Part shown: piece after piece, positions 52,631-63,576 of the stretch | Numbering within the stretch: position 1 is the first letter of the stretch | Layout: every line of letters begins with the position of its first letter | Assembly (NCBI GenBank): GCA_025359265.1 | Contig: JANYHB010000001.1 | Location: 1-64,000, forward strand | Source: Hyphomicrobiales bacterium | GTDB taxonomy: Bacteria; Pseudomonadota; Alphaproteobacteria; Rhizobiales; Aestuariivirgaceae | DNA length: 64,000 nucleotides | Direction of reading: 5' to 3' | Made by a program: the position numbers and the translations under genes | Notes under the pieces: generated by a model | The model's input: only the letters and a program-made list of their open reading frames with translations | What the model was told of the DNA's origin: nothing | The model's database searches: none

Positions 52631-53938
52631 ATGATTCCGCGTTATTCCCGCCAAGACATGGCCCAAATCTGGGCGCCTGAAACCCGTTTCAAGATTTGGT
52701 TTGAAATTGAGGCCCATGCCGCTGACCGCATGGCCGCCCTCGGAATCGTTCCAAAAGCTGCCGCCAGGAAAATTTGGGCTAAAGGCAAAAATGCGAAATT
52801 TGACGTGGCCCGCATTGATGAGATTGAATCCGTCACCAAACACGACGTGATCGCATTCCTCACGCACCTTTCAGAGATTGTCGGGCCGGAAGCACGCTTC
52901 GTACATCAGGGCATGACAAGTTCAGATGTATTAGACACCTGCTTCAACATCCAACTCACCCGTGCCGCTGATGTGCTGATCGCCGATACCGATGAACTTC
53001 TGGCGGCCCTGAAGAAACGTGCCTTTGAATATAAAATGACGCCCTGCATCGGCCGCAGCCATGGCATTCATGCTGAGCCGGTGACCTTCGGCTTAAAGCT
53101 CGCTTATGCTTATGCCGAATTCAGTCGCGCCAAAGCCAGATTGAAAACCGCTCGCGAAGAAATTGCCACCTGTGCCATTTCAGGTGCAGTCGGAACTTTC
53201 GCAAACATTGATCCATCCGTTGAAATTTATGTCGCCAAGCAGCTGGGCCTGAAGCCAGAACCGATTTCAACCCAAGTGATCCCACGTGATCGGCACGCCA
53301 TGTTCTTTGCTACACTGGGCGTTATCGCATCCTCAGTAGAGCGCCTGGCCACAGAAATTCGCCACTTGCAACGCACGGAAGTTTTAGAGGTCGAAGAGTT
53401 TTTCGCCGAAGGCCAAAAAGGTTCTTCGGCTATGCCACATAAGCGCAACCCGGTGCTGACTGAAAATCTCACCGGCCTCGCGCGGCTTGTACGCTCTGCC
53501 GTTTATCCCGCGATGGAAAATGTTTCTCTGTGGCATGAGCGTGATATTTCGCATTCCAGCGTCGAACGCGGCATTGGCCCAGATGCTACAGTCCATTTGG
53601 ATTTCGCCTTGAAACGCATGGCAGGGGTCATCGCCAAGCTGTTGGTCTATCCTGAAAACATGAAGCGCAATCTTGACAAGTTGGGGGGCCTTATCCATTC
53701 CCAGCGCATTCTGCTGGCCCTCACCCAAAAGGGTATGAGCCGAGAAGCCTCTTATGCCGCCGTGCAACGTTGCGCCATGCCAGTGTGGCGCGGCGAAGGC
53801 AAATTTCTCGACCTGCTCAAAGCCGACAATGAGGTGGCAACCCACCTCTCAGCCAAGGAGCTCAAAAAGCTGTTTGATCTTGGCTATCACACCAAACACG
53901 TGAACACGATTTTCAAGCGCGTGTTTGGAAAATCATAG
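52631..53938 (+). CDS. purB: Adenylosuccinate lyase
   Basis: Acts twice in purine synthesis, releasing fumarate. The 435-residue protein has the superfamily signature 'GSSAMPHKRNPVLTENLTG', the 'FVHQGMTSSDVLDTC' block and 'GRSHGIHAEPVTFGLK' with catalytic His. ATG 52631 follows AAGG; a TTG one codon earlier is less likely. Its length and the 'IPRYSRQDMAQIW' start are usual for alphaproteobacteria. Confidence 0.97.
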   Translation: MIPRYSRQDMAQIWAPETRFKIWFEIEAHAADRMAALGIVPKAAARKIWAKGKNAKFDVARIDEIESVTKHDVIAFLTHLSEIVGPEARFVHQGMTSSDVLDTCFNIQLTRAADVLIADTDELLAALKKRAFEYKMTPCIGRSHGIHAEPVTFGLKLAYAYAEFSRAKARLKTAREEIATCAISGAVGTFANIDPSVEIYVAKQLGLKPEPISTQVIPRDRHAMFFATLGVIASSVERLATEIRHLQRTEVLEVEEFFAEGQKGSSAMPHKRNPVLTENLTGLARLVRSAVYPAMENVSLWHERDISHSSVERGIGPDATVHLDFALKRMAGVIAKLLVYPENMKRNLDKLGGLIHSQRILLALTQKGMSREASYAAVQRCAMPVWRGEGKFLDLLKADNEVATHLSAKELKKLFDLGYHTKHVNTIFKRVFGKS

Positions 53939-53942
53939 TGCC

Positions 53943-55124
53943 ATGTTGAACAAACCCAGTCTCACTGAAAAGCCGATACACACGATCACCGCCACCCATG
54001 ATCTAGCGGCATTTTGCGCACGCTGGGCCCAAGAGACATATATTACCGTTGATACGGAATTCCTCCGTGAAACAACTTACTACCCCAAACTCTGCCTTAT
54101 CCAGGTGGCGGGAGCAGAAGAAGCCGCACTGATTGATCCTCTGGCTGATGGCCTCGATCTTGCACCGTTTTTTGCGTTGATGGCTGATACCAAGGTTTTA
54201 AAAGTCTTCCACGCTGCCAAGCAAGATTTTGAAATCCTCATGATGTTGGCTGAAGCCTTGCCCCAACCCATTGTTGATACACAAATCGCTGCCATGGTAT
54301 GTGGCTTCGGCGATCAGGTCGGCTACGAAGCGATTGTCCGAAAGCTTGTCGGCGCCAGCATTGACAAATCTTCGCAATTTACAGATTGGTCAAGAAGGCC
54401 ATTAAGCCACAAGCAACAGGTCTATGCCATTTCAGACGTCACCCACCTGCGCACTGTTTATGAAAAACTGTTGGAGCAACTGGCTCAAACCGGGCGGGGC
54501 GAATGGATGAAGTCGGAACTTGCAAACCTGACTGACCCCGCGACTTATAAAGTTGATCCGGAGCAGAGTTGGCGGCGCGTTAAGGCCCGCATTCAAAACA
54601 AAAAGCAGCAAGCGGTTTTGATGTCCGTCGCCGCTTGGCGTGAACGGGAAGCGCAGAACAAAAATGTGCCTCGTGGCCGTATCTTGAAGGATGAAGCCAT
54701 TGCTGAAATCGCCATCCAGATGCCGCAAACGCCGCAAGACGTGAACGAGCTTCGCCTTGTCTCACGCGGTGTCGGCAATTCGGCTATGGGTGTGGCAATT
54801 CTGAAGGCCGTTCAAGAAGGCCTGGCCCGCGATCCGAAGACAATTCCCGACAAAACCAGGTTTGATGAAATGTCATCAGCCGCCTTGGCCGCCTCAGAAA
54901 TTCTCAAACTCGCTTTGAAAATCGTGTGTGAAACGCATGGCCTTGCGCCAAAACTTATTGCTTCAAGCGCCGATATTGAAGCCTTGGCCGCGGATGATGA
55001 AGCTGACATTGCAGCCTTGAAGGGCTGGCAATTTGAAGTCTTTGGCAAGGTGGCACTGGATCTCAAACATGGCAAAGCCTGCATCACAATGGAAAAGGGC
55101 AAGGCCATCATTTTGAACAGGTAG
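53943..55124 (+). CDS. rnd: Ribonuclease D
   Basis: 3' to 5' exonuclease for tRNA maturation. The 393-residue protein has the DEDDy nuclease residues in 'YITVDTEFLRETTYYP', 'VFHAAKQDFEILMMLAEA' and 'YAISDVTHLRTVYEKL', followed by one HRDC domain (about 215-290). ATG 53943 is five bases beyond the purB stop; a TTG at 53925 would overlap it. Its stop abuts the convergent ppx stop without a gap. Confidence 0.95.
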   Translation: MLNKPSLTEKPIHTITATHDLAAFCARWAQETYITVDTEFLRETTYYPKLCLIQVAGAEEAALIDPLADGLDLAPFFALMADTKVLKVFHAAKQDFEILMMLAEALPQPIVDTQIAAMVCGFGDQVGYEAIVRKLVGASIDKSSQFTDWSRRPLSHKQQVYAISDVTHLRTVYEKLLEQLAQTGRGEWMKSELANLTDPATYKVDPEQSWRRVKARIQNKKQQAVLMSVAAWREREAQNKNVPRGRILKDEAIAEIAIQMPQTPQDVNELRLVSRGVGNSAMGVAILKAVQEGLARDPKTIPDKTRFDEMSSAALAASEILKLALKIVCETHGLAPKLIASSADIEALAADDEADIAALKGWQFEVFGKVALDLKHGKACITMEKGKAIILNR

Positions 55125-56630
55125 CTATTTCACTTCCACTTTGGGCGTAAGTCCCATTTCAAAGGCCAATTCGCTGAGGCGCTTTTCGACGCGTTCGCCC
55201 ATTAAGTCTTTTAACTTGTTCGGCAAAGTAAGCACCAGAGATTTGCCGGCAATCGCCAAACGGATTTTGGGCAGCAGCCCGGGCATGGCGGCAGAGATGA
55301 TGTACGCAAGGCGGAACAACGAACTGATCAAATGCGCGCGCTCCACATGTCTATCGTCCAATAGCCGCGTCATATCCTCGCGCATGGCTTCACCGTCATA
55401 ACGATAGAAAATGGTGAGCGCTAAAAAAATGCGCCCGGGATGGTCAATGCCTACAAAAGCCGCCTGCGAGATCATGCCCAATGAACGCTCGGCGCGGTAA
55501 TCCGGATGCGCACGCCAACCCGTATCAGCAAGCAAACATGCGGCGTGGCGCAAGCGCCTTTCTTCCTCACTCTCAGCCAAACCCGCCTTTCCAAAAATCT
55601 GGTCAGTCCAGTCACACAGTTCCAACTCATGCGCGGGTGAACGCGCATAGCGTCGCGCAAAATCCCAACACGATGAGAGCAAAACGTCATATTCCATTTT
55701 TTTGCGCGGCAGCTTAGAAAACAGCAAGCCTTCACGAACGCCAAAAACCGAAATCACCACATCCTTGGCTTTGCCCAAATGCATGATACGGTCCAAAATC
55801 ATCGCACCGTAAGGCAAGGTATCAATGCGCGCCTTGGACATGTCTTTGACATCTTTAAGGGAAGCCGCAGTGAGATGCGCCATTAGTTCTGATATGCCTT
55901 CAGCTTGCTTTCTGCTCATTTGATAATGATGCAAAACATGCAAAGGATAATCCGTTTGCGCCATATGAATGCGCGCTAGATTGCGCCAAGCGCCACCCAC
56001 GGCATAAAAAGTGCGTCCTTGTAATTTCTTGATAATATTTGTTTTGTGCAGATACTCATCAACCATCACTTGGGCGCGTGCCATCGAACCGCCAGATAAA
56101 TCAATCAATCGCAATGGCCCAATGGGTAAAGTTACACCGTCGTGCAGTTTACCATCTTTGATGTCAATCAACTCCAGCGATCCACCACCCAGATCACCGG
56201 CAATGCCATCCGCCTCCGGTATGCCTGACAGCACGCCCAGCGCGGCAAAGCGCGCTTCTTCCTTGCCGCTAAGCACGCGAATGCCAGCGCCCAAGGCTTT
56301 TTCGGCTTGGTCAATAAAAACTTCGCCGTTGTCAGCTTCGCGGGCAGCAGCCGTGGCCACGGCAAACACTTGCTTCACACCCATTTGTTTAACCAGGGCG
56401 CGAAAACGTCGAAGCGCCGAAAGCGCTCTCGTTATCGCGGTTTCATTCAACCTGCTGGTTATGGCAACGCCTTTGCCAAGGCCACATAACACTTTCTCAT
56501 TGAAAATCGGCGTCGGCGATCGGCGAATACCGTCATAAACCACCAACCGCACCGAGTTGGAGCCAATATCAACCACCGCCACAGGGCGGTAGCGTGGAGG
56601 TTCAGTTCTAAATCCCGTATGCCAACTCAC
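55125..56630 (-). CDS. ppx: Exopolyphosphatase (Ppx/GppA family)
   Basis: Degrades polyphosphate from the ends, or pppGpp in the GppA sense. The 501-residue protein has an ASKHA fold: '[16 protein letters not shown]', '[19 protein letters not shown]' and '[15 protein letters not shown]', plus a C-terminal HD-like extension of about 170 residues. It starts with GTG overlapping the ppk stop (GTGA), so kinase and phosphatase are co-expressed. Confidence 0.94.
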   Translation of the reverse strand: MSWHTGFRTEPPRYRPVAVVDIGSNSVRLVVYDGIRRSPTPIFNEKVLCGLGKGVAITSRLNETAITRALSALRRFRALVKQMGVKQVFAVATAAAREADNGEVFIDQAEKALGAGIRVLSGKEEARFAALGVLSGIPEADGIAGDLGGGSLELIDIKDGKLHDGVTLPIGPLRLIDLSGGSMARAQVMVDEYLHKTNIIKKLQGRTFYAVGGAWRNLARIHMAQTDYPLHVLHHYQMSRKQAEGISELMAHLTAASLKDVKDMSKARIDTLPYGAMILDRIMHLGKAKDVVISVFGVREGLLFSKLPRKKMEYDVLLSSCWDFARRYARSPAHELELCDWTDQIFGKAGLAESEEERRLRHAACLLADTGWRAHPDYRAERSLGMISQAAFVGIDHPGRIFLALTIFYRYDGEAMREDMTRLLDDRHVERAHLISSLFRLAYIISAAMPGLLPKIRLAIAGKSLVLTLPNKLKDLMGERVEKRLSELAFEMGLTPKVEVK

Positions 56631-58774
56631 GTGCTGCGCTTTGCCTTTTTCTTTTCCTTACCGTCCATTTTGCCAGCAAGTGCACTGCCACGTCCAGAGA
56701 GAGATGGGTTTTCCATAAAGAATTGATGGGCATTAAAAGCCGGTGTTTTAGCATCGGCAACCACACGCCGTGCGCTGCCGTCAGCCAATAATTGCCACGT
56801 TTGAGCGGTGTCGCGCAAATTTGCGACCATAATTTGATCAAGCACCTGTTCATGAACCGTGGGGTTTTCAATGGGAATAAGGGTTTCAACCCGCCTGTGA
56901 AGGTTTCGCGGCATCCAATCAGCTGAACCAATATACACTTTGGCCTTGGCATGGGGCAAGCCGTACCCCGCGCCAAAACACACAATGCGCGAATGTTCCA
57001 AGAACCTCCCGACAATGCTTTTCACCCTGATATTCTCTGAAAGCCCCACAACCCCGGGCCTGAGGCAAGAAATGCCGCGTACCACCAACTCAATCTTCAC
57101 GCCAGCTTGTGAGGCTTTGTAAAGGGCATCAATCACGCCTGGATCAACGATTGAATTCAGCTTCGCCCAAATCTCGGCAGGTTTGCCGGCCTTTGCGTAT
57201 TCAATTTCTTTATCGATATTTTCCAGCAACCGCGTTTTCAAATTGATTGGAGAAAGTGCAACTTTTTCTAAATCTTCAGGTTGGGCATAACCTGTGATAA
57301 AATTGAAAACCCTTGCCGCATCGCGCGCCAACGCCGGATCGCAGGTAAAAAACGAGAGGTCTGTATAAACTTTCGCGGTGATCGGGTGATAATTGCCCGT
57401 ACCAAAATGCACATAGGTGCGCATAGCGCCCGCCTCGCGCCGCACCACCATCGAAACTTTGGCATGGGTTTTAAGTTCAATAAAGCCAAATACCACCTGC
57501 ACGCCTGCCCGCTCTAAATCTCGTGCCCATTGGATATTGGCTTCTTCATCAAAGCGGGCTTTCAACTCCACCAAAGCGGTAATGGATTTTCCGGCCTCTG
57601 CTGCCTTCGCCAAGGCTGCCACGATGGGTGAATTATGTGAGGTGCGGTAAAGGGTTTGCTTAATCGCCACCACATCCGGGTCTGCCGCCGCCTGGCGGAT
57701 AAATTGCACAACCACATCAAAAGATTCATACGGGTGATGCACAACAAAATCTTTTTGCCGGATGGCGGCAAAAATATCACCCGCATGGTCGCGCACGCGC
57801 TCGGGATAACGTGGCACATAAGGTGTGAATTTTAGATCTGGCCGCTCATCCAAAATCAACTGCGACGTATCGGCAAAGCCCACAAGGCCTTCCTTCATAA
57901 TCGTCACATCATCAGACACACCCAATTCTTCAGCAATGAAATTGCGCAAATAGGTAGGGCACTGTGTGTCCACTTCCATGCGAATCACTTGCCCACGGCG
58001 ACGCCGTTTCAATGCAGATTCAAACAAGCGCACAAGGTCTTCAGCTTCTTCCTCAATTTCAAGATCGCTATCACGGATGACACGAAACAATCCCTTGGCC
58101 ATAACGTCATAGCCAGGAAAAAGCCGAGGCAAGAACATGCTGAGCATTTCTTCCAGCAAGATAAAACGAATAGCTTCGCCAGGCAGGCGAATGAAACGCT
58201 CTAATTGTGGTGGAATGGGCAGCAAGGCCCGCAGCAAATTGCCATTTAGTCGGCGCTTCAATTCCACCGCCATCACAAAGCCCCGGTTTAAAATGAAGGG
58301 AAAGGGGTGGGCAGGGTCAATCGCAATAGGCGTAACAATGGGTAAAATTTGCTCCAAAAACCGCAAATCCAACCAATCTTTTTCCGGCTTACTAAGCGCG
58401 CTCTCTTCAATGATGCTGATGCCATTTTGCTGCAACTCATCGCGCAGCTGCAGCCACCGCATGTCTTGCTCAACCATCAAATCCAGGGCGCGTTTGCGGA
58501 TTAACTCCAGCTGCTCGGCGGGCGTGCGGCCTTCTTGGCTTATTTCGGGAATTTCGTCTGCCAGTTGCCCTACAAGACCAGCAACCCGCACCATGAAAAA
58601 TTCATCCAGATTATTGCCTGAGATAGAAAGAAAACGCAGACGTTCCAATAACGGATGGGCCTTATCCCGCGCTTCTTCCAACACACGCATGTTGAACTCC
58701 AGCCACGAAAGTTCGCGATTAATGAAGCGTTGGGGGCTGGCCGCCAAACCAGCATCAAGTGATAATTCGGTCAT
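56627..58774 (-). CDS. ppk1: Polyphosphate kinase 1
   Basis: Makes polyphosphate from ATP. The 715-residue protein has the four PPK1 domains: N-terminal '[21 protein letters not shown]', the head domain, and two phospholipase D-like C domains with the autophosphorylated His region '[20 protein letters not shown]' and '[16 protein letters not shown]'. Residues '[18 protein letters not shown]' are strongly conserved. The C terminus has a short basic tail. Confidence 0.97.
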   Translation of the reverse strand: MTELSLDAGLAASPQRFINRELSWLEFNMRVLEEARDKAHPLLERLRFLSISGNNLDEFFMVRVAGLVGQLADEIPEISQEGRTPAEQLELIRKRALDLMVEQDMRWLQLRDELQQNGISIIEESALSKPEKDWLDLRFLEQILPIVTPIAIDPAHPFPFILNRGFVMAVELKRRLNGNLLRALLPIPPQLERFIRLPGEAIRFILLEEMLSMFLPRLFPGYDVMAKGLFRVIRDSDLEIEEEAEDLVRLFESALKRRRRGQVIRMEVDTQCPTYLRNFIAEELGVSDDVTIMKEGLVGFADTSQLILDERPDLKFTPYVPRYPERVRDHAGDIFAAIRQKDFVVHHPYESFDVVVQFIRQAAADPDVVAIKQTLYRTSHNSPIVAALAKAAEAGKSITALVELKARFDEEANIQWARDLERAGVQVVFGFIELKTHAKVSMVVRREAGAMRTYVHFGTGNYHPITAKVYTDLSFFTCDPALARDAARVFNFITGYAQPEDLEKVALSPINLKTRLLENIDKEIEYAKAGKPAEIWAKLNSIVDPGVIDALYKASQAGVKIELVVRGISCLRPGVVGLSENIRVKSIVGRFLEHSRIVCFGAGYGLPHAKAKVYIGSADWMPRNLHRRVETLIPIENPTVHEQVLDQIMVANLRDTAQTWQLLADGSARRVVADAKTPAFNAHQFFMENPSLSGRGSALAGKMDGKEKKKAKRST

Positions 58775-58820
58775 GTAACGCTATTCCTAACCCAATTTGA
58801 CGGTTTGATGAACAAAGAAC

Positions 58821-59510
58821 TCAAGACGTTGTAAATAATTCAGGATTATCTAACTTGGCCATTACTTTTGCCACAAACGGCCTCGTCACTTCTGCCTTTT
58901 GGGTCATCGCCTCGCGATCAATTTCGGCCACCAAAGCGCGCGCCGCGGCGGCGGAACGGGGCATACGCAACAGCATATAAGTGATCATCGCCTCATCAAC
59001 CACAATTTGCCGATCAGTAAATTGCTTCACCAAAATCCCGCGCAGCAAAGCGTCATCAGGCGGGAGGATGTGCACCAGCGGCAGCGCACTGAGCCGAGAT
59101 GCAAGATCAGCCACCTTCACCTGCCACAAAATCGGATCCATGCGCGATGACAGCAACACATGCCCACGCTCTTGCCTGGCCAAATTAAGCGCATGAAAAA
59201 TTGCTGGCTCATCAAATCGCCCAGGTGCGACATCTTCTATGCAAATTGCCTTATGCTCAAAATAGGTGGGTAAATTTTCCTTGTTCACCGATTGCGCGTC
59301 AACCACGCTGGCGTGAGAACGCGCTTGCCAAACCTGCGCCAAATGGCTTTTCCCACAACCAGGCGGCCCCACCAAGATGGCGCCATGCGTGGGCCATTGC
59401 GGCCATTCGTCCACCAAGCTTACTGCCGCTTCATTGGAGGATGCGACGAGAAAATCATCGCGCCCCAGTGCCGCGCGCTGCCGCAAATCAAGCAAAAGCT
59501 GCTCAGCCAT
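58821..59510 (-). CDS. hdaA: DnaA-related regulatory inactivator HdaA
   Basis: A 229-residue AAA+ protein that, with the sliding clamp, promotes DnaA-ATP hydrolysis. The N-terminal 'MAEQLLLDLRQ' holds the clamp-binding motif (QLxLDL). Walker A is 'GPPGCGKSHLAQ', Walker B 'ICIEDVAPGRF', and a C-terminal lid follows with 'RMPRSAAAARALVAEIDREA'. ATG 59510 is chosen because the clamp motif starts there; it overlaps the AI-2E-type permease stop by eight bases. Confidence 0.92.
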   Translation of the reverse strand: MAEQLLLDLRQRAALGRDDFLVASSNEAAVSLVDEWPQWPTHGAILVGPPGCGKSHLAQVWQARSHASVVDAQSVNKENLPTYFEHKAICIEDVAPGRFDEPAIFHALNLARQERGHVLLSSRMDPILWQVKVADLASRLSALPLVHILPPDDALLRGILVKQFTDRQIVVDEAMITYMLLRMPRSAAAARALVAEIDREAMTQKAEVTRPFVAKVMAKLDNPELFTTS

Positions 59511-60582
59511 CGTCTTGCATCGCGGCTTGGCCACGATAAATGCCGCTGGTGAGATAGCGCGTCAACCCATGGCGCACCAAAACGCCAGTGGTTGCCGCCA
59601 AGGGCACAGCCAGCAGCAAACCCAAAAAACCAAATACATAGGAAAACCCAAGCAACGCCAGCATCATAAAAACCGGATGAAGGCCAATTGAATGCCCAAC
59701 CAGTCTTGGTGATAGAAAGTTGCCCTCGATAAACTGGCCAATAACAAGAACGCCTAAAACCCAAAGCAAGGATATTTCAATTGGCCAGAATTGCAAAAAG
59801 CCCACAATCAATGCCACAGCGCCGCCCAGCACTGCACCGAAGAAGGGAATGAAAGCCAATAGCCCAGTCATCAGGCCAATGGCCAAACCACTTTTTAGTC
59901 CCACCACTGTATACCCGGCAGCATAGAAGGCCGCCATGATCAGGCAAACGGTGCCCTGGCCTCGAATATAACCCGCCAACGCCACATCAATATCTGTGGC
60001 GATCATGCGCAACGCAAACTGATGGTCGCGCGGAAGCCAATAATCGATGCGGGCAACGAGATGATCCCAATCATTCAACAAATAAAAGGCCACCACAGGC
60101 GTGATGAGCAGCAACGAAACAACATTCAGCAATGCCTTGCTGCCCGTCCACAAGGTTGCCGCAAACCCGGCGAGCCATACGGCAATTTTCCCGCCGTAGT
60201 CAGCAAGTGTACTTTGCAAATCACCGCCGTTGTTGGCCACCATGTCTTTCAACCACTGCGGAGCAAACTCATTGGCCAGCTGCACCAGCTGCGCCGAAAG
60301 CTGGGGAATTTCGTTCACCAGTATAGCCGCTTGATTGGCCATCGCTGGCACCACCAAAACGAAGGCCAACACCAAAATCAGAACGGCCGATACGATAATC
60401 ACCGACGATGCAGCCAAGCGCGGCAAGCCAGCACGTTCCAACCTGTCAGCAACCGGATCAAGAAAATAAGCCAGCACAAAACCGGCAATAAAGGGCAATA
60501 AAATATCTTGTAAATACCAGAAGAAAAACAAAGTAGCTGCCAAGGTGGCAACCCAGAAAACAATCTGCCGTTGTGAAGTCAT
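59503..60582 (-). CDS. AI-2E family transporter (UPF0118/PerM-like)
   Basis: A 359-residue inner-membrane protein with about eight helices: paired N-terminal helices ('RQIVFWVATLAATLFFFWYL', 'FIAGFVLAYFLDPVADRLER'), a long extramembrane segment and a C-terminal bundle with 'FIPFFGAVLGGAVALIVG' and 'LGFSYVFGFLGLLLAVPLAA'. Members export autoinducer-2 in some bacteria and may be Na+/H+ antiporters in others. The start at ATG 60582 follows the family. It is usually placed just before hdaA, as here. Confidence 0.92.
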   Translation of the reverse strand: MTSQRQIVFWVATLAATLFFFWYLQDILLPFIAGFVLAYFLDPVADRLERAGLPRLAASSVIIVSAVLILVLAFVLVVPAMANQAAILVNEIPQLSAQLVQLANEFAPQWLKDMVANNGGDLQSTLADYGGKIAVWLAGFAATLWTGSKALLNVVSLLLITPVVAFYLLNDWDHLVARIDYWLPRDHQFALRMIATDIDVALAGYIRGQGTVCLIMAAFYAAGYTVVGLKSGLAIGLMTGLLAFIPFFGAVLGGAVALIVGFLQFWPIEISLLWVLGVLVIGQFIEGNFLSPRLVGHSIGLHPVFMMLALLGFSYVFGFLGLLLAVPLAATTGVLVRHGLTRYLTSGIYRGQAAMQDDG

Positions 60583-60706
60583 GGCCGCGTTGCCTCTCTC
60601 ATGGGGCTTGTCGACTGCCTGATAGAGCAATCCGCAAGCCAAAGTAAGTTTAAGGGCACAAGCAGCAGGCGGGGCATGGGGCGTGTGATGGCAAAGCTCA
60701 TGGGCA

Positions 60707-61789
60707 TTATAAGGGCCTGATGGTCCAGCCGGAAGCAGAACGTTCCAACCTTAAATTAGCCGCCTGAAATGATGTCCCCAGATCTTCGGCATTGCCGTTA
60801 TACAGCAATCGTGCCGATGCGCCGGCGGCATCAAGCGAAGTTACATCCAAACCCACTATGCCGGGCGTGGCCAAAATACGCGAACGCAAACCATTCCACT
60901 CGGATGGCCCACCAAATGGCACCACCACCTGCAGGGCCTGCGGGCCTGAAGCCGCTTTGGCTGCTGCAACTTTGGCTTGATCAGATTTGAACTTGTCGGT
61001 GATTAATGTTTGAAAGCGCTGCGCAGCCAGCCCAGCGGAATCCGCCAACTCGTGCGAGTCAGCGATATAAATTTTGTCGATGGTAATTTTGCCCAGGGGT
61101 GAAGTGCCAACCACGCGCGCGTGGATGCCGCCACCGGGGGCAGATTGCGCAAAGGCAATCAACATGGTTTTCACGTCATAGCGCCGCCGCAAAGCTTCTA
61201 ATTTCACGACATTATTGTTGGAAATATCAACGGCGGAAACTGTTGTCGCGTCCTCTTGGTCAGCCAAGGGCACAATGATCGGAATTTGCGCCTGTGCGGC
61301 ATGAAGATCAGCCCAAGCCTTGTGCCACGGGTTGTCATCCCACACCACCACATGGCCGGCATCATCCGTCCAGACCGGAATAACCAACATCGCTGGCCCC
61401 TGCTCTGCTGGTATTCGAACGCCATAACCGGCCAGCAAAGGCTTTAATTTTTGCGGCAGAAAACGAACCGTAAATTTGCCCTGGTAATGCCCGGGGCTCA
61501 TCGTTTCCTGCTCGATGGAAAGCGATTTCAGCAATGGCATCACATCTTTGGCGTCCATCTTGGCAAGCTCTGCCGCAACATCAGAGCCACCCAGCGTTTG
61601 GCCCAGCAAAGCCAAAGCCTTCATCTGCACATCAACCAGCGCTTTATCTTTAGCGGCTTTGACAGAAAGATCAGTCACATCCACATCCACCCCTTGCACG
61701 GCAAAGGGGCTGGTTTCAACCGGCCCAGCAGCCATCGCGTCAGCGGCACCGGCCAGCAATGCTGCACAGAGGAAAATCTTGAATGTCAT
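60707..61789 (-). CDS. DUF2066 domain-containing exported protein
   Basis: A 360-residue protein with a signal peptide (MTFKIFLCAALLAGAADAMA). The mature N-terminal part, with 'FAVQGVDVDVTDLSVKAAKDKAL' in two blocks and 'YQGKFTVRFLPQKLKPLLAGYG', matches DUF2066; 'AMLVIPVWTDDAGHVVVWDDNPW' follows. Function unknown. It is divergent from purM, a conserved neighbourhood in Hyphomicrobiales. The gap to the permease gene is 124 bases with no feature I can identify. Confidence 0.88.
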   Translation of the reverse strand: MTFKIFLCAALLAGAADAMAAGPVETSPFAVQGVDVDVTDLSVKAAKDKALVDVQMKALALLGQTLGGSDVAAELAKMDAKDVMPLLKSLSIEQETMSPGHYQGKFTVRFLPQKLKPLLAGYGVRIPAEQGPAMLVIPVWTDDAGHVVVWDDNPWHKAWADLHAAQAQIPIIVPLADQEDATTVSAVDISNNNVVKLEALRRRYDVKTMLIAFAQSAPGGGIHARVVGTSPLGKITIDKIYIADSHELADSAGLAAQRFQTLITDKFKSDQAKVAAAKAASGPQALQVVVPFGGPSEWNGLRSRILATPGIVGLDVTSLDAAGASARLLYNGNAEDLGTSFQAANLRLERSASGWTIRPL

Positions 61790-61870
61790 CAATACTCTTT
61801 GGGCTTTATTCCGGTTTAGAATCTGTCTAGGGGTTTGCCACATCTCACCCCTTTGAGGCAAACCCGTGGC

Positions 61871-62950
61871 ATGACGAATTCAGGCCCTAAAAACAACTCT
61901 CTTTCTTATGCCGAAGCAGGCGTGGATATCGCTGCGGGAAATCATTTAGTTGATTTGATCAAGCCCCTCGCCAAATCCACACGGCGCAAAGGCTCTAAAC
62001 CATCTCTCGGTGGCTTCGGTGGTCTGTTTGATCTGAAAGCGTGCGGTTTCAAAGATCCGGTTCTCGTGGCCGCCAATGATGGTGTGGGCACCAAACTGAA
62101 ACTTGCCATTGATAGCGGCGTCCATCACGGCGTGGGGATTGATCTGGTGGCGATGAGTGTCAATGATTTGGTTGTCCAAGGTGCCGAACCCTTGTTCTTC
62201 CTTGATTATTACGCCACTGGAAAACTGGACGTGAAAGCGGCCCGCGACGTGATTGCCGGAATAGTAGATGGCTGCAAACAAGCGGGCTGCGCACTTGTCG
62301 GTGGCGAAACTGCCGAAATGCCCGGCATGTATCATGGCGCAGATTATGATCTCGCGGGCTTTGCCGTGGGCGCTGTTGAGCGCAAAAAAATCTTGCCTGC
62401 CAAAGATGTTAAGGCTGGTGATGTGATCTTGGGCCTCGCCTCGTCAGGCCCGCATTCCAATGGTTATTCGCTCATCCGCAAAATAATTGAAGTGAGTGGC
62501 TACCGCCTCAAGGACGCAGCGCCTTTCGCCAAAGGCCAAACCGTAGCTGAAGCCCTGCTCACCCCCACGCGCATTTACGTGAAGCCTATCTTAAAAGCTT
62601 TGCGAAAAGGGCTGGGCATCAAAGCGCTGGCCCATATCACCGGCGGCGGTTTCACCGAAAACATCCCGCGCGTTTTACCTAATGGCACCGTCGCCGCGAT
62701 TGATCTTTTTGCCGTGCCCTACCCTCCCGTGTTCAAATGGCTGGCCAAACAGGGTGGTGTGGCAGAGGCCGAAATGCTGCGCACCTTCAACTGCGGCGTG
62801 GGCATGATTGTGGTGGTGGAAGCTTTAGACGCAAAAGCCATATCCGCAACCTTGAAACGTGCCGGTGAAACTGTGGTCACCCTGGGCACCATCCGCAATC
62901 GCAAGGGGCGAGAGCCACAAGTGGCTTATGCAGGACATCTCGCTGAATGA
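61871..62950 (+). CDS. purM: Phosphoribosylformylglycinamidine cyclo-ligase
   Basis: Closes the imidazole ring to give AIR. The 359-residue protein has '[19 protein letters not shown]', '[18 protein letters not shown]', '[14 protein letters not shown]' and '[21 protein letters not shown]', the last with the catalytic acidic pair. ATG 61871 is preferred to an upstream one at 61835 because the alphaproteobacterial family starts there. The stop overlaps purN (ATGA). Confidence 0.97.
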   Translation: MTNSGPKNNSLSYAEAGVDIAAGNHLVDLIKPLAKSTRRKGSKPSLGGFGGLFDLKACGFKDPVLVAANDGVGTKLKLAIDSGVHHGVGIDLVAMSVNDLVVQGAEPLFFLDYYATGKLDVKAARDVIAGIVDGCKQAGCALVGGETAEMPGMYHGADYDLAGFAVGAVERKKILPAKDVKAGDVILGLASSGPHSNGYSLIRKIIEVSGYRLKDAAPFAKGQTVAEALLTPTRIYVKPILKALRKGLGIKALAHITGGGFTENIPRVLPNGTVAAIDLFAVPYPPVFKWLAKQGGVAEAEMLRTFNCGVGMIVVVEALDAKAISATLKRAGETVVTLGTIRNRKGREPQVAYAGHLAE

Positions 62951-63576
62951 CGAGCGCCGCGAACAATCCGGCATCACCACCTGCGAGTGCCAAGTTGCGC
63001 CTAAAAAAATGTCGTGTTGGCGTTTTGATTTCGGGTGCCGGCTCTAATATGAGAGCGCTGGTCGCAAGCTCCCACCAAGTCAATTCACCCTATGAAATTG
63101 CCTGCGTGGCCTCCAACAAAGCTGATGCTGGCGGCATCGTTTGGGCCCATGAAAACGGCATCACCACAAAGGTCATCAACCACAAAGATTTTTCTACCCA
63201 CGAGGCCTTTGACGCTGCATTAAATGATTATCTGCAAAGTCAGAACCTTGATCTAATCGCCTGTGCAGGTTTCATGCGGATTATGACTTCGCAGCTCATC
63301 ACGCCATGGCAAGGTCGAATGTTGAACATCCACCCTTCGCTGTTGCCACTCTATAAAGGCTTGCACACCCATGCCCGTGCCATCGCAGCAGGTGACAAGG
63401 AGTCGGGCTGCTCCGTCCATTGGGTAACCGCAGCGTTAGACGACGGCCCGGTGATTGCGCAAGCCCGCGTGCCAATTCTAAAAGGCGACACGCCAGACAC
63501 TTTGGCGGTTCGCGTATTGGTTGAAGAACACAAACTCTATTCCGCCGTGCTTGCCCAGGTCTCACGTGACTTGTGA
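62947..63576 (+). CDS. purN: Phosphoribosylglycinamide formyltransferase
   Basis: Transfers formyl from 10-formyl-THF to GAR. The 209-residue protein begins with an extra 20 residues, then '[20 protein letters not shown]' (phosphate loop), '[20 protein letters not shown]' and the catalytic '[21 protein letters not shown]' with Asn, His and, later, Asp in '[10 protein letters not shown]'. The last 40 bases overlap the 3' end of the convergent WYL regulator. Confidence 0.96.
   Translation: MTSAANNPASPPASAKLRLKKCRVGVLISGAGSNMRALVASSHQVNSPYEIACVASNKADAGGIVWAHENGITTKVINHKDFSTHEAFDAALNDYLQSQNLDLIACAGFMRIMTSQLITPWQGRMLNIHPSLLPLYKGLHTHARAIAAGDKESGCSVHWVTAALDDGPVIAQARVPILKGDTPDTLAVRVLVEEHKLYSAVLAQVSRDL

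Noticed and set aside
60583..60706. Riboswitch or small RNA between the AI-2E-type permease and the DUF2066 gene
   Set aside because: No conserved riboswitch core or terminator-like hairpin could be recognised in the 124 bases.
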